From Oscillospiraceae bacterium (GTDB taxonomy: Bacteria > Bacillota > Clostridia > Oscillospirales > Ruminococcaceae): a DNA stretch of 64,000 nucleotides. Location: the NCBI GenBank assembly GCA_003512525.1, contig DOQG01000003.1:62001-126000 (forward strand). Reading direction: 5' to 3'. Positions 50,387 through 59,062 of this stretch are shown one piece after another. The notes under the pieces are model-generated. The model searched no databases and had not been told where the DNA came from. It saw only the letters and a program-made list of their open reading frames with translations. The first letter of the stretch is position 1. Each line of letters opens with the position of its first letter. A program made the translations under genes and the position numbers.

Positions 50387-50416
50387 AAGGGCAGTGCTTT
50401 GCGGCACTGCCCTTTT
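50387..50416 (+). terminator. Terminator of proS
   Basis: AAGGGCAGTGC and GCACTGCCCTT form an 11-pair stem with a short loop and TTTT tail. Confidence 0.85.
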
Positions 50417-50559
50417 AAAATGTTTCCGCTAAAACTTATAGTACACAAATTACCACAGGAGCTTAATATCACCATATTGTCCTTTTTATCGTACACATCA
50501 TATGATATTATATAAGTAACGAAAAACGCTGAAGCAACACCGGAGAAAAGGAGAAAAAT

Positions 50560-50745
50560 ATGTCATTCATAGTTTTATTTATCGGCCTGATTATATATGG
50601 AATATGGAAAAATTGCGAACCGCAGATTCCCGCATCATATCACAACAACTGGAAGCTTGAGCAGGAGGACTCGTGGAAAGTCAGCACAGGACAGATGACA
50701 CGCAGACAGTTTATGAAAAATATCAATAACGGAAAATATCGATAA
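50560..50745 (+). CDS. Small membrane protein, unknown
   Basis: A 61-residue protein with one N-terminal membrane helix (residues 3-16, IVLFIGLIIYGIW) and a charged tail containing LEQEDSWKVSTGQMTRRQF. GGAGAAAAAT gives a good ribosome site, and a strong hairpin follows at 50768. I do not recognise the family. A weak promoter-like sequence (TTGTCC near 50477, TATTAT near 50508) lies upstream. Confidence 0.6.
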   Translation: MSFIVLFIGLIIYGIWKNCEPQIPASYHNNWKLEQEDSWKVSTGQMTRRQFMKNINNGKYR

Positions 50746-50767
50746 TGTTTGCTCATCGGCATAAAGT

Positions 50768-50798
50768 CAGCCCTCGTCTGAAATTCGGACGAGGGCTG
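50768..50798. terminator. Bidirectional terminator between the small gene and spoVM
   Basis: CAGCCCTCGTC and GACGAGGGCTG form an 11-pair perfect stem. It lies between convergent genes and ends the long leftward operon four bases after the spoVM stop. Confidence 0.8.
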
Positions 50799-50802
50799 TA
50801 CT

Positions 50803-50886
50803 TTAGCTTTCTGTCTTTTTTATTCCGAAAAACAGTCTTAGAAAACCCGCCAGTATTCTCGGTGTTTTGCAAACTACGATTTTCAT
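50803..50886 (-). CDS. spoVM: Stage V sporulation protein SpoVM (27 residues)
   Basis: A 27-codon gene, ATG at 50886, with GAGAGG eight bases upstream. The peptide starts MKIVVCKTPRILAGFLRLFF and ends GIKKTES. It matches the SpoVM pattern M-K-x4-K-x-P-x2-L-x-G-x2-R-x3-G and its 26-residue length in B. subtilis. SpoVM is an amphipathic helix that recognises the convex forespore membrane and anchors SpoIVA of the spore coat. Gene order supports the call: in B. subtilis spoVM also closes this cluster, directly after thiN. It is easily missed because of its size. Confidence 0.85.
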   Translation of the reverse strand: MKIVVCKTPRILAGFLRLFFGIKKTES

Positions 50887-50902
50887 AATATGTACCTCTC
50901 TT

Positions 50903-51064
50903 TCAGCAGAAAAATAACAGCCATACTCCGAGCGCAATAAGCAGCAGGGACAGTATGACAAGCAGTGTTTCAGCCGACATACAGGTAACGCAGATAAGAA
51001 TACCCGCAAGACCGAGTATGAAAGCAGGAAATTTTGACCGTCCCGGTCTGCGCCTTCTCATCAT
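50903..51064 (-). CDS. 53-residue membrane protein between thiN and spoVM
   Basis: A short protein beginning MMRRRRPGRSKFPAF, then two closely packed hydrophobic helices (about 14-29 and 32-52) separated by a Ser-Ala-Glu turn. The basic N terminus should be cytoplasmic. GGGAGG lies eight bases before the ATG at 51064 but is buried in the hairpin at 51069-51119. The next ATG (51061) is an alternative start. I do not recognise the family. Location between thiN and spoVM suggests, but does not prove, a sporulation or envelope role. Confidence 0.65.
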   Translation of the reverse strand: MMRRRRPGRSKFPAFILGLAGILICVTCMSAETLLVILSLLLIALGVWLLFFC

Positions 51065-51068
51065 AAAC

Positions 51069-51119
51069 AATACCTCCCGTCGGCTAAAGTTACTACACTT
51101 TATTCCGTCGGGAGGTATT
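51069..51119 (-). promoter_or_regulatory. Long hairpin sequestering the ribosome site of the 53-residue gene
   Basis: Arms AATACCTCCCG (51069-51079) and CGGGAGGTATT (51109-51119) pair perfectly over 11 bases. The stem continues after one mismatch by CGG/CCG, and an inner CTAAAGT ... ACTTTAT-type stem closes the loop. Read leftwards, the 3' arm contains the GGGAGG of the 53-residue gene, and the 5' arm the complementary CCTCCC. The hairpin starts eight bases after the thiN stop. Confidence 0.7.
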
Positions 51120-51126
51120 TTGTTAC

Positions 51127-51744
51127 TTATCTTTTTACAGTCATTACAACTGCCAGTCCGCTTTTTATCTCTACAGTACAATCTGTGTCAGCAATAAACT
51201 CATTGCTGACACCTATCGGAAAGCTGCGCTCCATAACATAATCTTTTAGCGGATACTCTGCCCCGGTAATGGATACGGTTGCTTTATCGCTTACAGCAAA
51301 CACCGACAGATATCTTGACAAATCGGGTAGCAATGTTATCTTCTCATCTTCAAGAATGTAAACATCTGTCGTGTCGCCTTTTATGAATGCATTTGCTCCA
51401 TGCTCACGTATAAAAAGCAGTGTTGCGATATTCGCAAGCGTATGGTCGGTTCTTCCGCCACAGGCGCTGACAAGCGCTATGCTGTCGTATCCTCTGCTAA
51501 GTGCAATTCTTACGGCAAGCATAGTGTCGGTATCATCCTTATGCGTCGACGAACGCAGTATTTCGATATTCTGCGGTAGCTTGCTTTCTATGCTGTCAAA
51601 GTCCCCGAGAACAAGGTCGGGCGTAATTCCGGCGGCAAATGCCTTGTCATAGCCACTGTCCGCACATATAACAAATGTATCCTTCGGTATCCTTACGGTT
51701 TTGCACGGTTCAGGCCCGCCGCATATAATATAACAGGTTTTCAT
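51127..51744 (-). CDS. thiN: Thiamine diphosphokinase
   Basis: A 205-residue ThiN protein making thiamine diphosphate from thiamine and ATP. Visible are VICADSGYDKAFAAGITPDLVLGDFDSI (residues about 26-53, cited by position), HKDDTDTMLAVRIAL, GGRTDHTLANIATLL, and the C-terminal beta domain with GAEYPLKDYVMERSFPIGVSNEF. Its start codon overlaps the rsgA stop by one base. In B. subtilis rpe lies between rsgA and thiN; here rpe is absent. Confidence 0.94.
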   Translation of the reverse strand: MKTCYIICGGPEPCKTVRIPKDTFVICADSGYDKAFAAGITPDLVLGDFDSIESKLPQNIEILRSSTHKDDTDTMLAVRIALSRGYDSIALVSACGGRTDHTLANIATLLFIREHGANAFIKGDTTDVYILEDEKITLLPDLSRYLSVFAVSDKATVSITGAEYPLKDYVMERSFPIGVSNEFIADTDCTVEIKSGLAVVMTVKR

Positions 51745-52640
51745 TACTTATTCTTAAACTCCCATTCATTGAGTTTATCCGCTTCCTCGCACATCCTTGC
51801 ATAGCTGTCATAGCGGGACTGCTCTATTTTACCCTCGCACAGTGCTTCGGTTACGGCACAGCCGCTCTCTTTAAGATGAACACAATCTCTGAAACGGCAT
51901 TTGCCGAGATATTCTGCAAATTCCCTGAAAGAATATTGCAGTTCATTTTTCGGAATAAATCCATAGCGGCTTACCTCTACCGTTGAAAAGCCGGGTGTAT
52001 CGGCAATATAGCCGCCGTCAAGCCGGAACAGCTCAACCTGCCTTGTTGTGTGCCGTCCTCTGCCAAGTTTTTTGCTGATATCGCCTATGCTCCTTTCAAG
52101 TCCCGGGAACAGATGATTCATCAGGCTGGACTTTCCGACACCGGAGTTTCCGATAAGCGCGGAAAGCTTGCCTCGGATATACTCTTTTATCTCATCTATT
52201 CCGTTTCCGGTACTGTTATCCATATAGAATACTTTAAATCCGCAATTACGATAAATCGAAGCAAAATCTTCACAGTCACATATGTCCTGCTTTGTTATCA
52301 CAATAACCGGCTCTATATGCTTACTTTCAAATATGGATATCAGTTTGTCCGTTACAAGTGTGTTAGGTGCAGGATCAACAGCCGATGTTACAAGCAATGC
52401 ACAGTCAAGGTTTGCTAGCGGCGGGCGGATTATATGATTTTTGCGCTGCTTTATCTCCGTGATAAGCGGAACGGCACTTTCCTCTACGCATACAACTACA
52501 TTATCGCCTGCGCATGGCGATATTTTTTCTTTTCTGAATACTCCCCTTGCATTACAACATAAAACGCCGTCGGAGACATCTACATAGTAGTTGCCGCCGA
52601 CAGCCTTTGTTATAATGCCTTCAAATTTATGTTTATCCAA
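51744..52640 (-). CDS. rsgA: Ribosome small-subunit GTPase RsgA
   Basis: A 298-residue circularly permuted GTPase that helps 30S maturation. The N-terminal OB domain (1-70) carries CNARGVFRKEKISPCAGD. Permuted G motifs are IVITKQD (G4), GNSGVGKSSLMNHL (G1), a G2/G3 region with ADTPGFST. The C-terminal zinc finger has CRFRDCVHLKESGCAV. It starts 14 bases after the prkC stop. Confidence 0.96.
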   Translation of the reverse strand: MDKHKFEGIITKAVGGNYYVDVSDGVLCCNARGVFRKEKISPCAGDNVVVCVEESAVPLITEIKQRKNHIIRPPLANLDCALLVTSAVDPAPNTLVTDKLISIFESKHIEPVIVITKQDICDCEDFASIYRNCGFKVFYMDNSTGNGIDEIKEYIRGKLSALIGNSGVGKSSLMNHLFPGLERSIGDISKKLGRGRHTTRQVELFRLDGGYIADTPGFSTVEVSRYGFIPKNELQYSFREFAEYLGKCRFRDCVHLKESGCAVTEALCEGKIEQSRYDSYARMCEEADKLNEWEFKNK

Positions 52641-52654
52641 AGGCAGACCTCATA

Positions 52655-55198
52655 TTATTCAGTTACATCAACGCTTGAAATATCTTCAGATGATGGCTCA
52701 TCTGCCGATGCCGGAGCATCCGTTGAAGAAGCATCCGATGAACTGTCATCTGTAGCCGGTTCACTTGCTTTGAGTATATTGAACAGACCCTGATTGTAGG
52801 ATTTAAGAATCTGCTTTGCCTCGCCTGAAGTAAAGTCGACCTGGATCTCCGCAAGAGTACCTGAAAGCTCTTCATCCTTGATATTTGTAATCCTGATAAT
52901 ATAGTCCTTTGTTTCGTTGCTCATACCGGATACATCAAATGTGATTGTTTTTCCGGCAGCAAGCGACATATCCTTTGTTTCGCTGTCCTTTACTACATTA
53001 CCGTCAGTATCTGTATAGGTAAATACAAATGTACCCGTGTTAACAGCAGATGACGGAAGATCAAGTGAAACAGTGCCGTTTACGGCTACAGCAGGAACAG
53101 ACGAAGGCTCTTCCGGTATCGTTGTTTCCGGCTCCTTATACTTAAGCTCTTTGAATAAATCCTTGTTATAATTTGCTATATCGGGCTCTGTATCTTCATT
53201 CTTAAAGTCAACGTTTATTTCTGCAAGAACGCCGCTGAGTGATGTGTCTGCAACGTTAGTGATCTTTATCGTGTATGTTGTAGGCTCTGAACCGCTTACC
53301 TCAAATGTGATCGTCTTGCCTGCATTTACAGCCATATCACGTTCTTCTTCCTTGAACGATACACCGTCCTTGAAGTACTCAAACTTGAATGTACCTGTAT
53401 CGGTTACGTCTGAGGGCAGGTCGAGCGAAACCTCGGTCTTGATGCTTACAGCCTTACCGTCGCAGACAGTTACCTCTATCTCAGTATCTTCGTTGACTAC
53501 AGAGTTAGCGTCTATGCTCTGCTTTATTACTTCGCCTTCCTTGTACTCATTGCTTGAGCCGGATACTTCCTTGAGCTTGAGGTTCTTGTCCTCGGCCTCC
53601 TTGCGGGCTTTTTCAATTGTCATACCGATAAACTTAGGTACATTTACCGCCTTTACAAGCTTACCGTTACTTACATATACCTTTACTACCGTACCCTGAG
53701 ATACCTCAGAATGTGCGGCCGGCTCTGTCTTTATAACAATATCCTTTGCAACTTCATCATCATTGATGTAAACCAGTTTTGGTTTAAGTCCCTTTTTCTC
53801 CAGCTTTATCTGTGCATCCTGAGCAGAAAGGTTTGCATAATCATCAACCTCTACCTTCTGTGGACCGTTACTGATAACTATGTTGACTATTGTGCTCTTC
53901 TTTATAGTTCTTCCTGCGGGAGTTTTCTGATCCATTACTTCGTTTTCCTTGTAATCGGTAGAATACTGTCTGTCGATATCAAGATTAAGATCGGGATATT
54001 TCTCCTTTACGTCATCTAGTGTCATACCGATGATGTTAGGCATGGTCATTTCATCTGTTGTACCACTGGTAGTTCCAAGGTTTTTCGTAACGATCGAGAA
54101 TATCAGCCATGCGGTCATTATTACGAAAACAGACGCTACTGCAAAAAGTATAGGTAAAAGCGGCGAACGTCTTTCTTCTACCTCTTCATCATCTTCATCA
54201 TCGTCGTACAGATCGTTATCCTCTTCCTCTTCGCTTTCGGATAGTGTATCATTTGCCGCATTCTGCTCGGGAGCATTGGGATCGGACACTTTATCAAAGT
54301 ACTTTGTTGAACCGTCAGCCGAGAAGTATTTGTATTCAAACACTATGCTGGGGTCTTTCTTGAACTCTTCTATATCGTTTATCATCTCGCCTGCGGTCTG
54401 ATAACGCATTGAGGGCTCTTTCTGCATAGCCTTGAGCGTGATCTCTTCAAGTCCCTCCGGGATAGAAGAATTTATCTCGCGCGGCGGCTTAGGCGGAGTC
54501 TGCATATGCTGGAGCGCGATAGCTACAGGTGTTTCACCGTCAAAAGGCTTCTGACCTGTCAGCATTTCATAGAGCATTACGCCTACAGAATAGATATCGC
54601 TCTTTTCATCGGTCATCTCGCCTCTTGCCTGCTCAGGGCTGATATAGTGAACAGAACCGATAGCCTTTTCCGATAACGTCTTGTCGGTTTCCCGGTTAAA
54701 ACGTGCTATACCGAAATCCATGACTTTTATTGTACCGTCAGGAAGCATCATAACATTCTGCGACTTGATGTCACGGTGAACTATACCTCTGTCATGAGCG
54801 TGCTGTAAAGCTCTTAATATCTGTACGGTAAAATATACCGCATCTTTCCATTTGAGAACGCCCTGAAGCTTGATGTACTCTGCAAGAGATATTCCGTCTA
54901 TGTACTCCATTACGATAAACTGTATCTGCTCATTGAAGCCGACATCGTATATCTTTACAATGTTCGGGTGTGAAAGCAGAGCTATCGCCTTGGATTCGTT
55001 TCTGAAACGTCTGAGAAAGTCCTCGCTGCCTGCAAATTCGTTCTTCAAGATCTTTACGGCAACTATTCTGTCCTCGGTAATATCCCTCGCCTTGTAGATA
55101 TCAGCCATTCCACCCGTTCCGATAAGCTCAAGCAGCTCATAACGACCGTCAAGGCGTCTGCCTATCATATTGTCCATATTGTTATCCATAAAATCCAC
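52655..55198 (-). CDS. prkC: PASTA-domain Ser/Thr kinase PrkC with duplicated C-terminal domain
   Basis: An 847-residue membrane kinase that senses muropeptides/lipid II in Firmicutes. The kinase (about 18-280) has GTGGMADIYKA, VAVKILK, HRDIKSQNVMM, DFGIAR and SDIYSVGVMLYEMLTG. An acidic juxtamembrane stretch and a single helix (about 348-370) lead to three PASTA domains (about 384-590). Beyond them, unusually, two copies of a beta-rich domain of about 100 residues occur (starts TEVSLDLPSDVTDTGTFKF and GTVSLDLPSSAVNTGTFVF), and a Ser/Asp tail. The start is GTG 55198 or ATG 55189. It pairs with the phosphatase encoded upstream. Confidence 0.95.
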   Translation of the reverse strand: MDFMDNNMDNMIGRRLDGRYELLELIGTGGMADIYKARDITEDRIVAVKILKNEFAGSEDFLRRFRNESKAIALLSHPNIVKIYDVGFNEQIQFIVMEYIDGISLAEYIKLQGVLKWKDAVYFTVQILRALQHAHDRGIVHRDIKSQNVMMLPDGTIKVMDFGIARFNRETDKTLSEKAIGSVHYISPEQARGEMTDEKSDIYSVGVMLYEMLTGQKPFDGETPVAIALQHMQTPPKPPREINSSIPEGLEEITLKAMQKEPSMRYQTAGEMINDIEEFKKDPSIVFEYKYFSADGSTKYFDKVSDPNAPEQNAANDTLSESEEEEDNDLYDDDEDDEEVEERRSPLLPILFAVASVFVIMTAWLIFSIVTKNLGTTSGTTDEMTMPNIIGMTLDDVKEKYPDLNLDIDRQYSTDYKENEVMDQKTPAGRTIKKSTIVNIVISNGPQKVEVDDYANLSAQDAQIKLEKKGLKPKLVYINDDEVAKDIVIKTEPAAHSEVSQGTVVKVYVSNGKLVKAVNVPKFIGMTIEKARKEAEDKNLKLKEVSGSSNEYKEGEVIKQSIDANSVVNEDTEIEVTVCDGKAVSIKTEVSLDLPSDVTDTGTFKFEYFKDGVSFKEEERDMAVNAGKTITFEVSGSEPTTYTIKITNVADTSLSGVLAEINVDFKNEDTEPDIANYNKDLFKELKYKEPETTIPEEPSSVPAVAVNGTVSLDLPSSAVNTGTFVFTYTDTDGNVVKDSETKDMSLAAGKTITFDVSGMSNETKDYIIRITNIKDEELSGTLAEIQVDFTSGEAKQILKSYNQGLFNILKASEPATDDSSSDASSTDAPASADEPSSEDISSVDVTE

Positions 55199-55244
55199 CG
55201 TTTCTCCGTATCAGTTTAATGTGCGACCCATACGGTAAGTCGTT

Positions 55245-55973
55245 TTATATTGAAACCACGGCTACGGTCACGTTGTCGCGTCCGCCGTGTTTATTGACAT
55301 AATCTATAAGCTGATCACAGCACTTAGCAACAGGAGAAGCTGCTATTACGTTAGCTATCTCAGTATCCTCGGCATAGGAGCTCAGTCCGTCCGAGCAGAA
55401 AAGAAGCATATCGTCCTTTTTAACATCAAGCTCAAAATAATCGGGAGTAATAAAAGGTTGAGCTCCGACTGCCTTTGTAATTCGGTTTCTGTCGGGATGC
55501 GTTTTACTCTCCTCGTAAGTAATTATGCCTTTTTCTACAAGCTTTCTGATATATGTATGATCCTTTGTGACCTGCTGCATATTATCGTCAAAGAAAAAAT
55601 AACACCTGCTGTCACCGACATTGATAATATAAGCCCTTTCATTGAAGATGATCCCGGCTACACAGGTAGTTCCCATTCCCGCTTTATCGGGATCTGCCTT
55701 TGCCATATCATATACCACACTGTTTGCCGCAGTAACAGATGTTATAAGCAGATTTCTTATCTGGTTTCGGGTTATGTCCTTTCTGAACCCCTTTATCAGT
55801 CTGTCCTTGATAAAGTCAACTGTAGTCAGACTGGCATAGCCGCCGGCATTCTGTCCTCCCATTCCGTCACACAGAATTACAGCGACAGCATCGTTTGCAA
55901 GTTCGCCTATCCAATAGTTATCCTGATTTTCTTCACGACAATTACCGATATCGGTCTTTGCGTAAGCTTTCAT
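55245..55973 (-). CDS. prpC: PP2C-type protein phosphatase PrpC
   Basis: A 242-residue metal-dependent phosphatase that reverses PrkC phosphorylation. Motifs are DIGNCREENQDNY, ILCDGMGGQNAGGYAS, INVGDSRCYFF, QVTKDHTYIRKLVE, LLFCSDGLSSY and HGGRDNVTVAVV. It sits between rlmN and prkC as in many Firmicutes. The 46-base gap to prkC has no terminator. Confidence 0.96.
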   Translation of the reverse strand: MKAYAKTDIGNCREENQDNYWIGELANDAVAVILCDGMGGQNAGGYASLTTVDFIKDRLIKGFRKDITRNQIRNLLITSVTAANSVVYDMAKADPDKAGMGTTCVAGIIFNERAYIINVGDSRCYFFFDDNMQQVTKDHTYIRKLVEKGIITYEESKTHPDRNRITKAVGAQPFITPDYFELDVKKDDMLLFCSDGLSSYAEDTEIANVIAASPVAKCCDQLIDYVNKHGGRDNVTVAVVSI

Positions 55974-56000
55974 ATATAATAGTTCTCCCTTGATATCACT

Positions 56001-57017
56001 TTACTTGTTATCCCGTCTTAATTGTCCGCAGGCGGCGCTTATATCCGCACCGAGCGTCCTTCTGACAGTAGCGTTAAGTCCGCCGTCGATCAGCATCTGT
56101 CTGAACTTTTCTACAGAAGCACTGCGTCTGAATACGCCTTCTTTGATTTCGTTTACCGGAATAAGATTGACATGACAGTTCTGCCCCTTAAGCAGCTTAA
56201 GAAGCTCATCTGCCGACTTGCGTGTGTCATTCACGCCGTCTATCAATGCAAACTCATAACTTATCCTGCGTCCTGTAGTATTGAAGTAATACTTGCACGC
56301 TTTCATAAGTTCTTCTATTGAAAATCTGTTGTTTACGGGCATAACCGAGCTTCTCAGCTCGTTTGTCGGTGCATGGAGAGAAACGGAAAGCGTAATGCCG
56401 AGCTTCATATCCGCAAGCTCATATATCCTGTCTACAAGCCCGCAGGTCGACACAGAAACATGACGAAGACTCATATCATCCTTTGCCGATAAAAGCTTCA
56501 GAAACTTTACAACGTTGTCAAAGTTGTCAAGCGGCTCACCTATTCCCATAAGCACCACATGATTTATCTTGCGTCCGCTGTCCTTTTCACTTTCGTAGAT
56601 CTGCAAAAGCATCTCGCTCGGAAGCAGGTTTCGTACAAATCCCGCCTTTGTAGACGCACAGAACTTACAGCCCATTTTACAGCCGACCTGAGTTGAAATA
56701 CATATGCTGTTTCCGTGCTTATATTCCATAAGCACGGTTTCAACTTTTTCTCCGTCAGACAAACCATAAAGATATTTTACCGTATTATCTATGTTAGATA
56801 CAAGTCTTTTTTGAATTTTTAGTGAGTTTATCCAAAAAATATTGTTGAGCTTTTCTCTGAGTTGTGCAGATAGATTGGTCATTTTGCTAAAATCTTCTAC
56901 TTTAGCGTTATGTAGCCAGTCATATATCTGTTTAGCTCTGAATTTCTTTTCGCCTATATCGAGTATTTTTTCTTCCAGTTCTTCTTGTGAGAGCGAAAGA
57001 ATATCGATTTTTTCCAT
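56001..57017 (-). CDS. rlmN: Dual-specificity rRNA/tRNA methyltransferase RlmN
   Basis: A 338-residue radical-SAM enzyme making 2-methyladenosine at A2503 of 23S rRNA and A37 of tRNAs. The cluster motif is GCKMGCKFCASTKAGF (CxxxCxxC) near residue 112. Others are GIGEPLDNFDNV, HVSVSTCGLVDRI, LSVSLHAPTNELR and the catalytic C-terminal Cys in TLGADISAACGQL. Length is normal. It follows rsmB by ten bases. Confidence 0.97.
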   Translation of the reverse strand: MEKIDILSLSQEELEEKILDIGEKKFRAKQIYDWLHNAKVEDFSKMTNLSAQLREKLNNIFWINSLKIQKRLVSNIDNTVKYLYGLSDGEKVETVLMEYKHGNSICISTQVGCKMGCKFCASTKAGFVRNLLPSEMLLQIYESEKDSGRKINHVVLMGIGEPLDNFDNVVKFLKLLSAKDDMSLRHVSVSTCGLVDRIYELADMKLGITLSVSLHAPTNELRSSVMPVNNRFSIEELMKACKYYFNTTGRRISYEFALIDGVNDTRKSADELLKLLKGQNCHVNLIPVNEIKEGVFRRSASVEKFRQMLIDGGLNATVRRTLGADISAACGQLRRDNK

Positions 57018-57027
57018 ATGATGTATG

Positions 57028-58347
57028 TCACTTCACCTTTCTGAGAGTTGCCGTGAAGAAGCCGTCACCGTTTATATCGCATGGTAGCATCGTTCTTTTA
57101 TAGCTTTCTTCAAGACCTTTTACGCCAAGAGGAATTACAACCGGGACAAAGTCACAGTGTTCCGCCAAAAATTCATCGACAATGTCGTCATTCTCCGCTT
57201 TACTTACGGTGCAGGTCGAATATATCAACGTTCCGCCCGGCTTTACATATTCTGCGGCATTATTTATTATTTTTCTCTGAGTATCCGGAAGCGTTTCAAG
57301 TAATTTCATAGGCTTATACTTTATCTCGGGTTTCCTTCTGATCACTCCAAGCCCGGAGCACGGCACATCACAAATGACCTTGTCCGCTTTCGGTATGTCG
57401 GGATTAAATTTAGTAGCATCATTTTCAGCGGCTGTGATTATGGTAAGTCCGAGCCTCTTTGCGGTATTGGCAATAACCGAAACCTTGCCGTCATACAGAT
57501 CATAGCTGTAAATCCTGCCCCTGTCGTTCATCATTTCTGCACATGTAAATGTTTTTCCGCCGGGTGCACTGCAAAGATCCACTACTGTTTCGTTAAATAC
57601 CGGAGCGGCTATTTTACAGCATATCTGTGAAGAAATATCCTGTATATGGAGCATTCCCTTTTTATGTGCAACGCTCTGCTCTATCCCCTTAGTGGCGGAA
57701 AGCTCGATACAATTTTCTATAAGCATATTCTTTACTGCCGTTATGCCGTCTTTTGCAAGCTCCGATATCACATCGTCAACAGAATATCTGACCGTATTAA
57801 CTCTGGCGTACATCGGAGGTCTGCCGAAGCCTGAATGTATCATCTGCATCGCCCTTTGCTCGCCAAGCTCGTTTTTCCACTTTTTTATAAGCCATTTGGG
57901 ACAGGAATATTCTATAGACAGCTTAGCCTCGTCTTTGAGATTGCCGTAATCTATCTGCTTTTCATTGCGCAGAAAGCTACGCAGTATTGCGTTTACATAG
58001 CCTTTTGCGCGTGTGCATCTGCAATATTCACATAATTCAACCGACTCGTTTACAGCCGCACTGTCCGGGACAGAATTCATAAACAACAGCTGATAAAACC
58101 CCATACGGAGTATTTCGACTACCGCTGTTTTGATTTTATCAAATTCTATGCCCGAGTAGTAGCGTATAAGATAGTCGAGCGTCATTCTGCGTTCCAGCAC
58201 TCCATAAAACAGCGCCGCAGAAAACGCCTTATCACGCTTATCAACATCACTTGATGTAAATGCGTGATCAAGTATTATATTCGAGTATGCACCCTGCGTA
58301 TCCATACGGATAAGCAGGTCGAGTGTTATCTGTCTGGCAGTTTTCAT
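57028..58347 (-). CDS. rsmB: 16S rRNA m5C967 methyltransferase RsmB
   Basis: A 439-residue SAM enzyme. The N-terminal NusB-like RNA-binding domain (1-140) begins TARQITLDLLIRMDTQGAYS. The methyltransferase domain has the SAM motif VVDLCSAPGGKTFTCAEMM, VICDVPCSGLGVIRRKPEI with the release Cys and YSTCTVSKAENDDIV with the nucleophilic Cys. The final GDGFFTATLRK is the usual end. It is ten bases before rlmN and 13 bases after the zinc protease gene. Confidence 0.96.
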   Translation of the reverse strand: MKTARQITLDLLIRMDTQGAYSNIILDHAFTSSDVDKRDKAFSAALFYGVLERRMTLDYLIRYYSGIEFDKIKTAVVEILRMGFYQLLFMNSVPDSAAVNESVELCEYCRCTRAKGYVNAILRSFLRNEKQIDYGNLKDEAKLSIEYSCPKWLIKKWKNELGEQRAMQMIHSGFGRPPMYARVNTVRYSVDDVISELAKDGITAVKNMLIENCIELSATKGIEQSVAHKKGMLHIQDISSQICCKIAAPVFNETVVDLCSAPGGKTFTCAEMMNDRGRIYSYDLYDGKVSVIANTAKRLGLTIITAAENDATKFNPDIPKADKVICDVPCSGLGVIRRKPEIKYKPMKLLETLPDTQRKIINNAAEYVKPGGTLIYSTCTVSKAENDDIVDEFLAEHCDFVPVVIPLGVKGLEESYKRTMLPCDINGDGFFTATLRKVK

Positions 58348-58360
58348 TCATCTCTCCAAA

Positions 58361-59035
58361 TCAATCTCTTCTTGAACTTGCTATAAGTCTTAACAGCTGT
58401 AACAGTGCTACAGCAAGTGACGCTACATAGGTCATAGCAGCAGCTGTAAGCGTTTTCTTTGCGCCTTTGTACTCTTCAGCGAACAGTATGCCCTGATCCT
58501 TGATAGTAGCAAGCGCTCTTCTGCTTGCGTTGAACTCAACAGGAAGCGTTATAAGCTGGAACAGCACTATTGCGGCAAAAAGTCCGATGCCTACGCCTCT
58601 GAGCAGTGAGATATTGAAAACTATACCGAGTATGAAAAACAGTATCCACGCCGATGACCCGAACTGAGCCACAGGCAGTATCGCCATTCGTATCTTTATA
58701 GGCGTATAATTCTTGGCGTACTGGATCGCATGACCGACCTCATGAGCCGCAACACCTATAGCGCCTACAGAAATGCTGTCGTAAACCGGCGCAGAAAGTG
58801 CTACTGTATTTGTCCTCGGGTCGTAATGGTCGGTAAGCTCACCCGATACTCTTGTAACCTGTACATTATAAAGTCCGTTGCTGTCAAGGATCTGTCGTGC
58901 TATCGTTGCCGCCGACACTCCTCTTGAGCTCGGCATTCTGTTGTATTTTCTGAATGTGCTTTTAACATTGACCGAGGTAAATATAGAAAAGATAAAGGCT
59001 GCTATCAGCAGTAAATAAAGTAAAAATTCCGGCAT
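58361..59035 (-). CDS. YugP-family zinc metallopeptidase
   Basis: A 224-residue membrane protease-like protein. One N-terminal helix precedes SRGVSAATIARQIL, then the zincin motif HEVGHAIQYAK near residue 95. Two to three hydrophobic segments and an ASRRALATIKDQGI segment follow. The family (neutral zinc metallopeptidase 2, YugP) often lies between fmt and rsmB in Clostridia, as here. Substrate is unknown. Confidence 0.9.
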   Translation of the reverse strand: MPEFLLYLLLIAAFIFSIFTSVNVKSTFRKYNRMPSSRGVSAATIARQILDSNGLYNVQVTRVSGELTDHYDPRTNTVALSAPVYDSISVGAIGVAAHEVGHAIQYAKNYTPIKIRMAILPVAQFGSSAWILFFILGIVFNISLLRGVGIGLFAAIVLFQLITLPVEFNASRRALATIKDQGILFAEEYKGAKKTLTAAAMTYVASLAVALLQLLRLIASSRRD

Positions 59036-59062
59036 ATCCGTTCTCCTTTCCGCTTGACGCTA

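Noticed and set aside
55287..55979. A 230-codon rightward open frame opposite prpC
   Set aside because: It lies fully antisense to the well-supported PrpC phosphatase, has many Cys/Ile/Ser codons and no ribosome site; it is a shadow frame.
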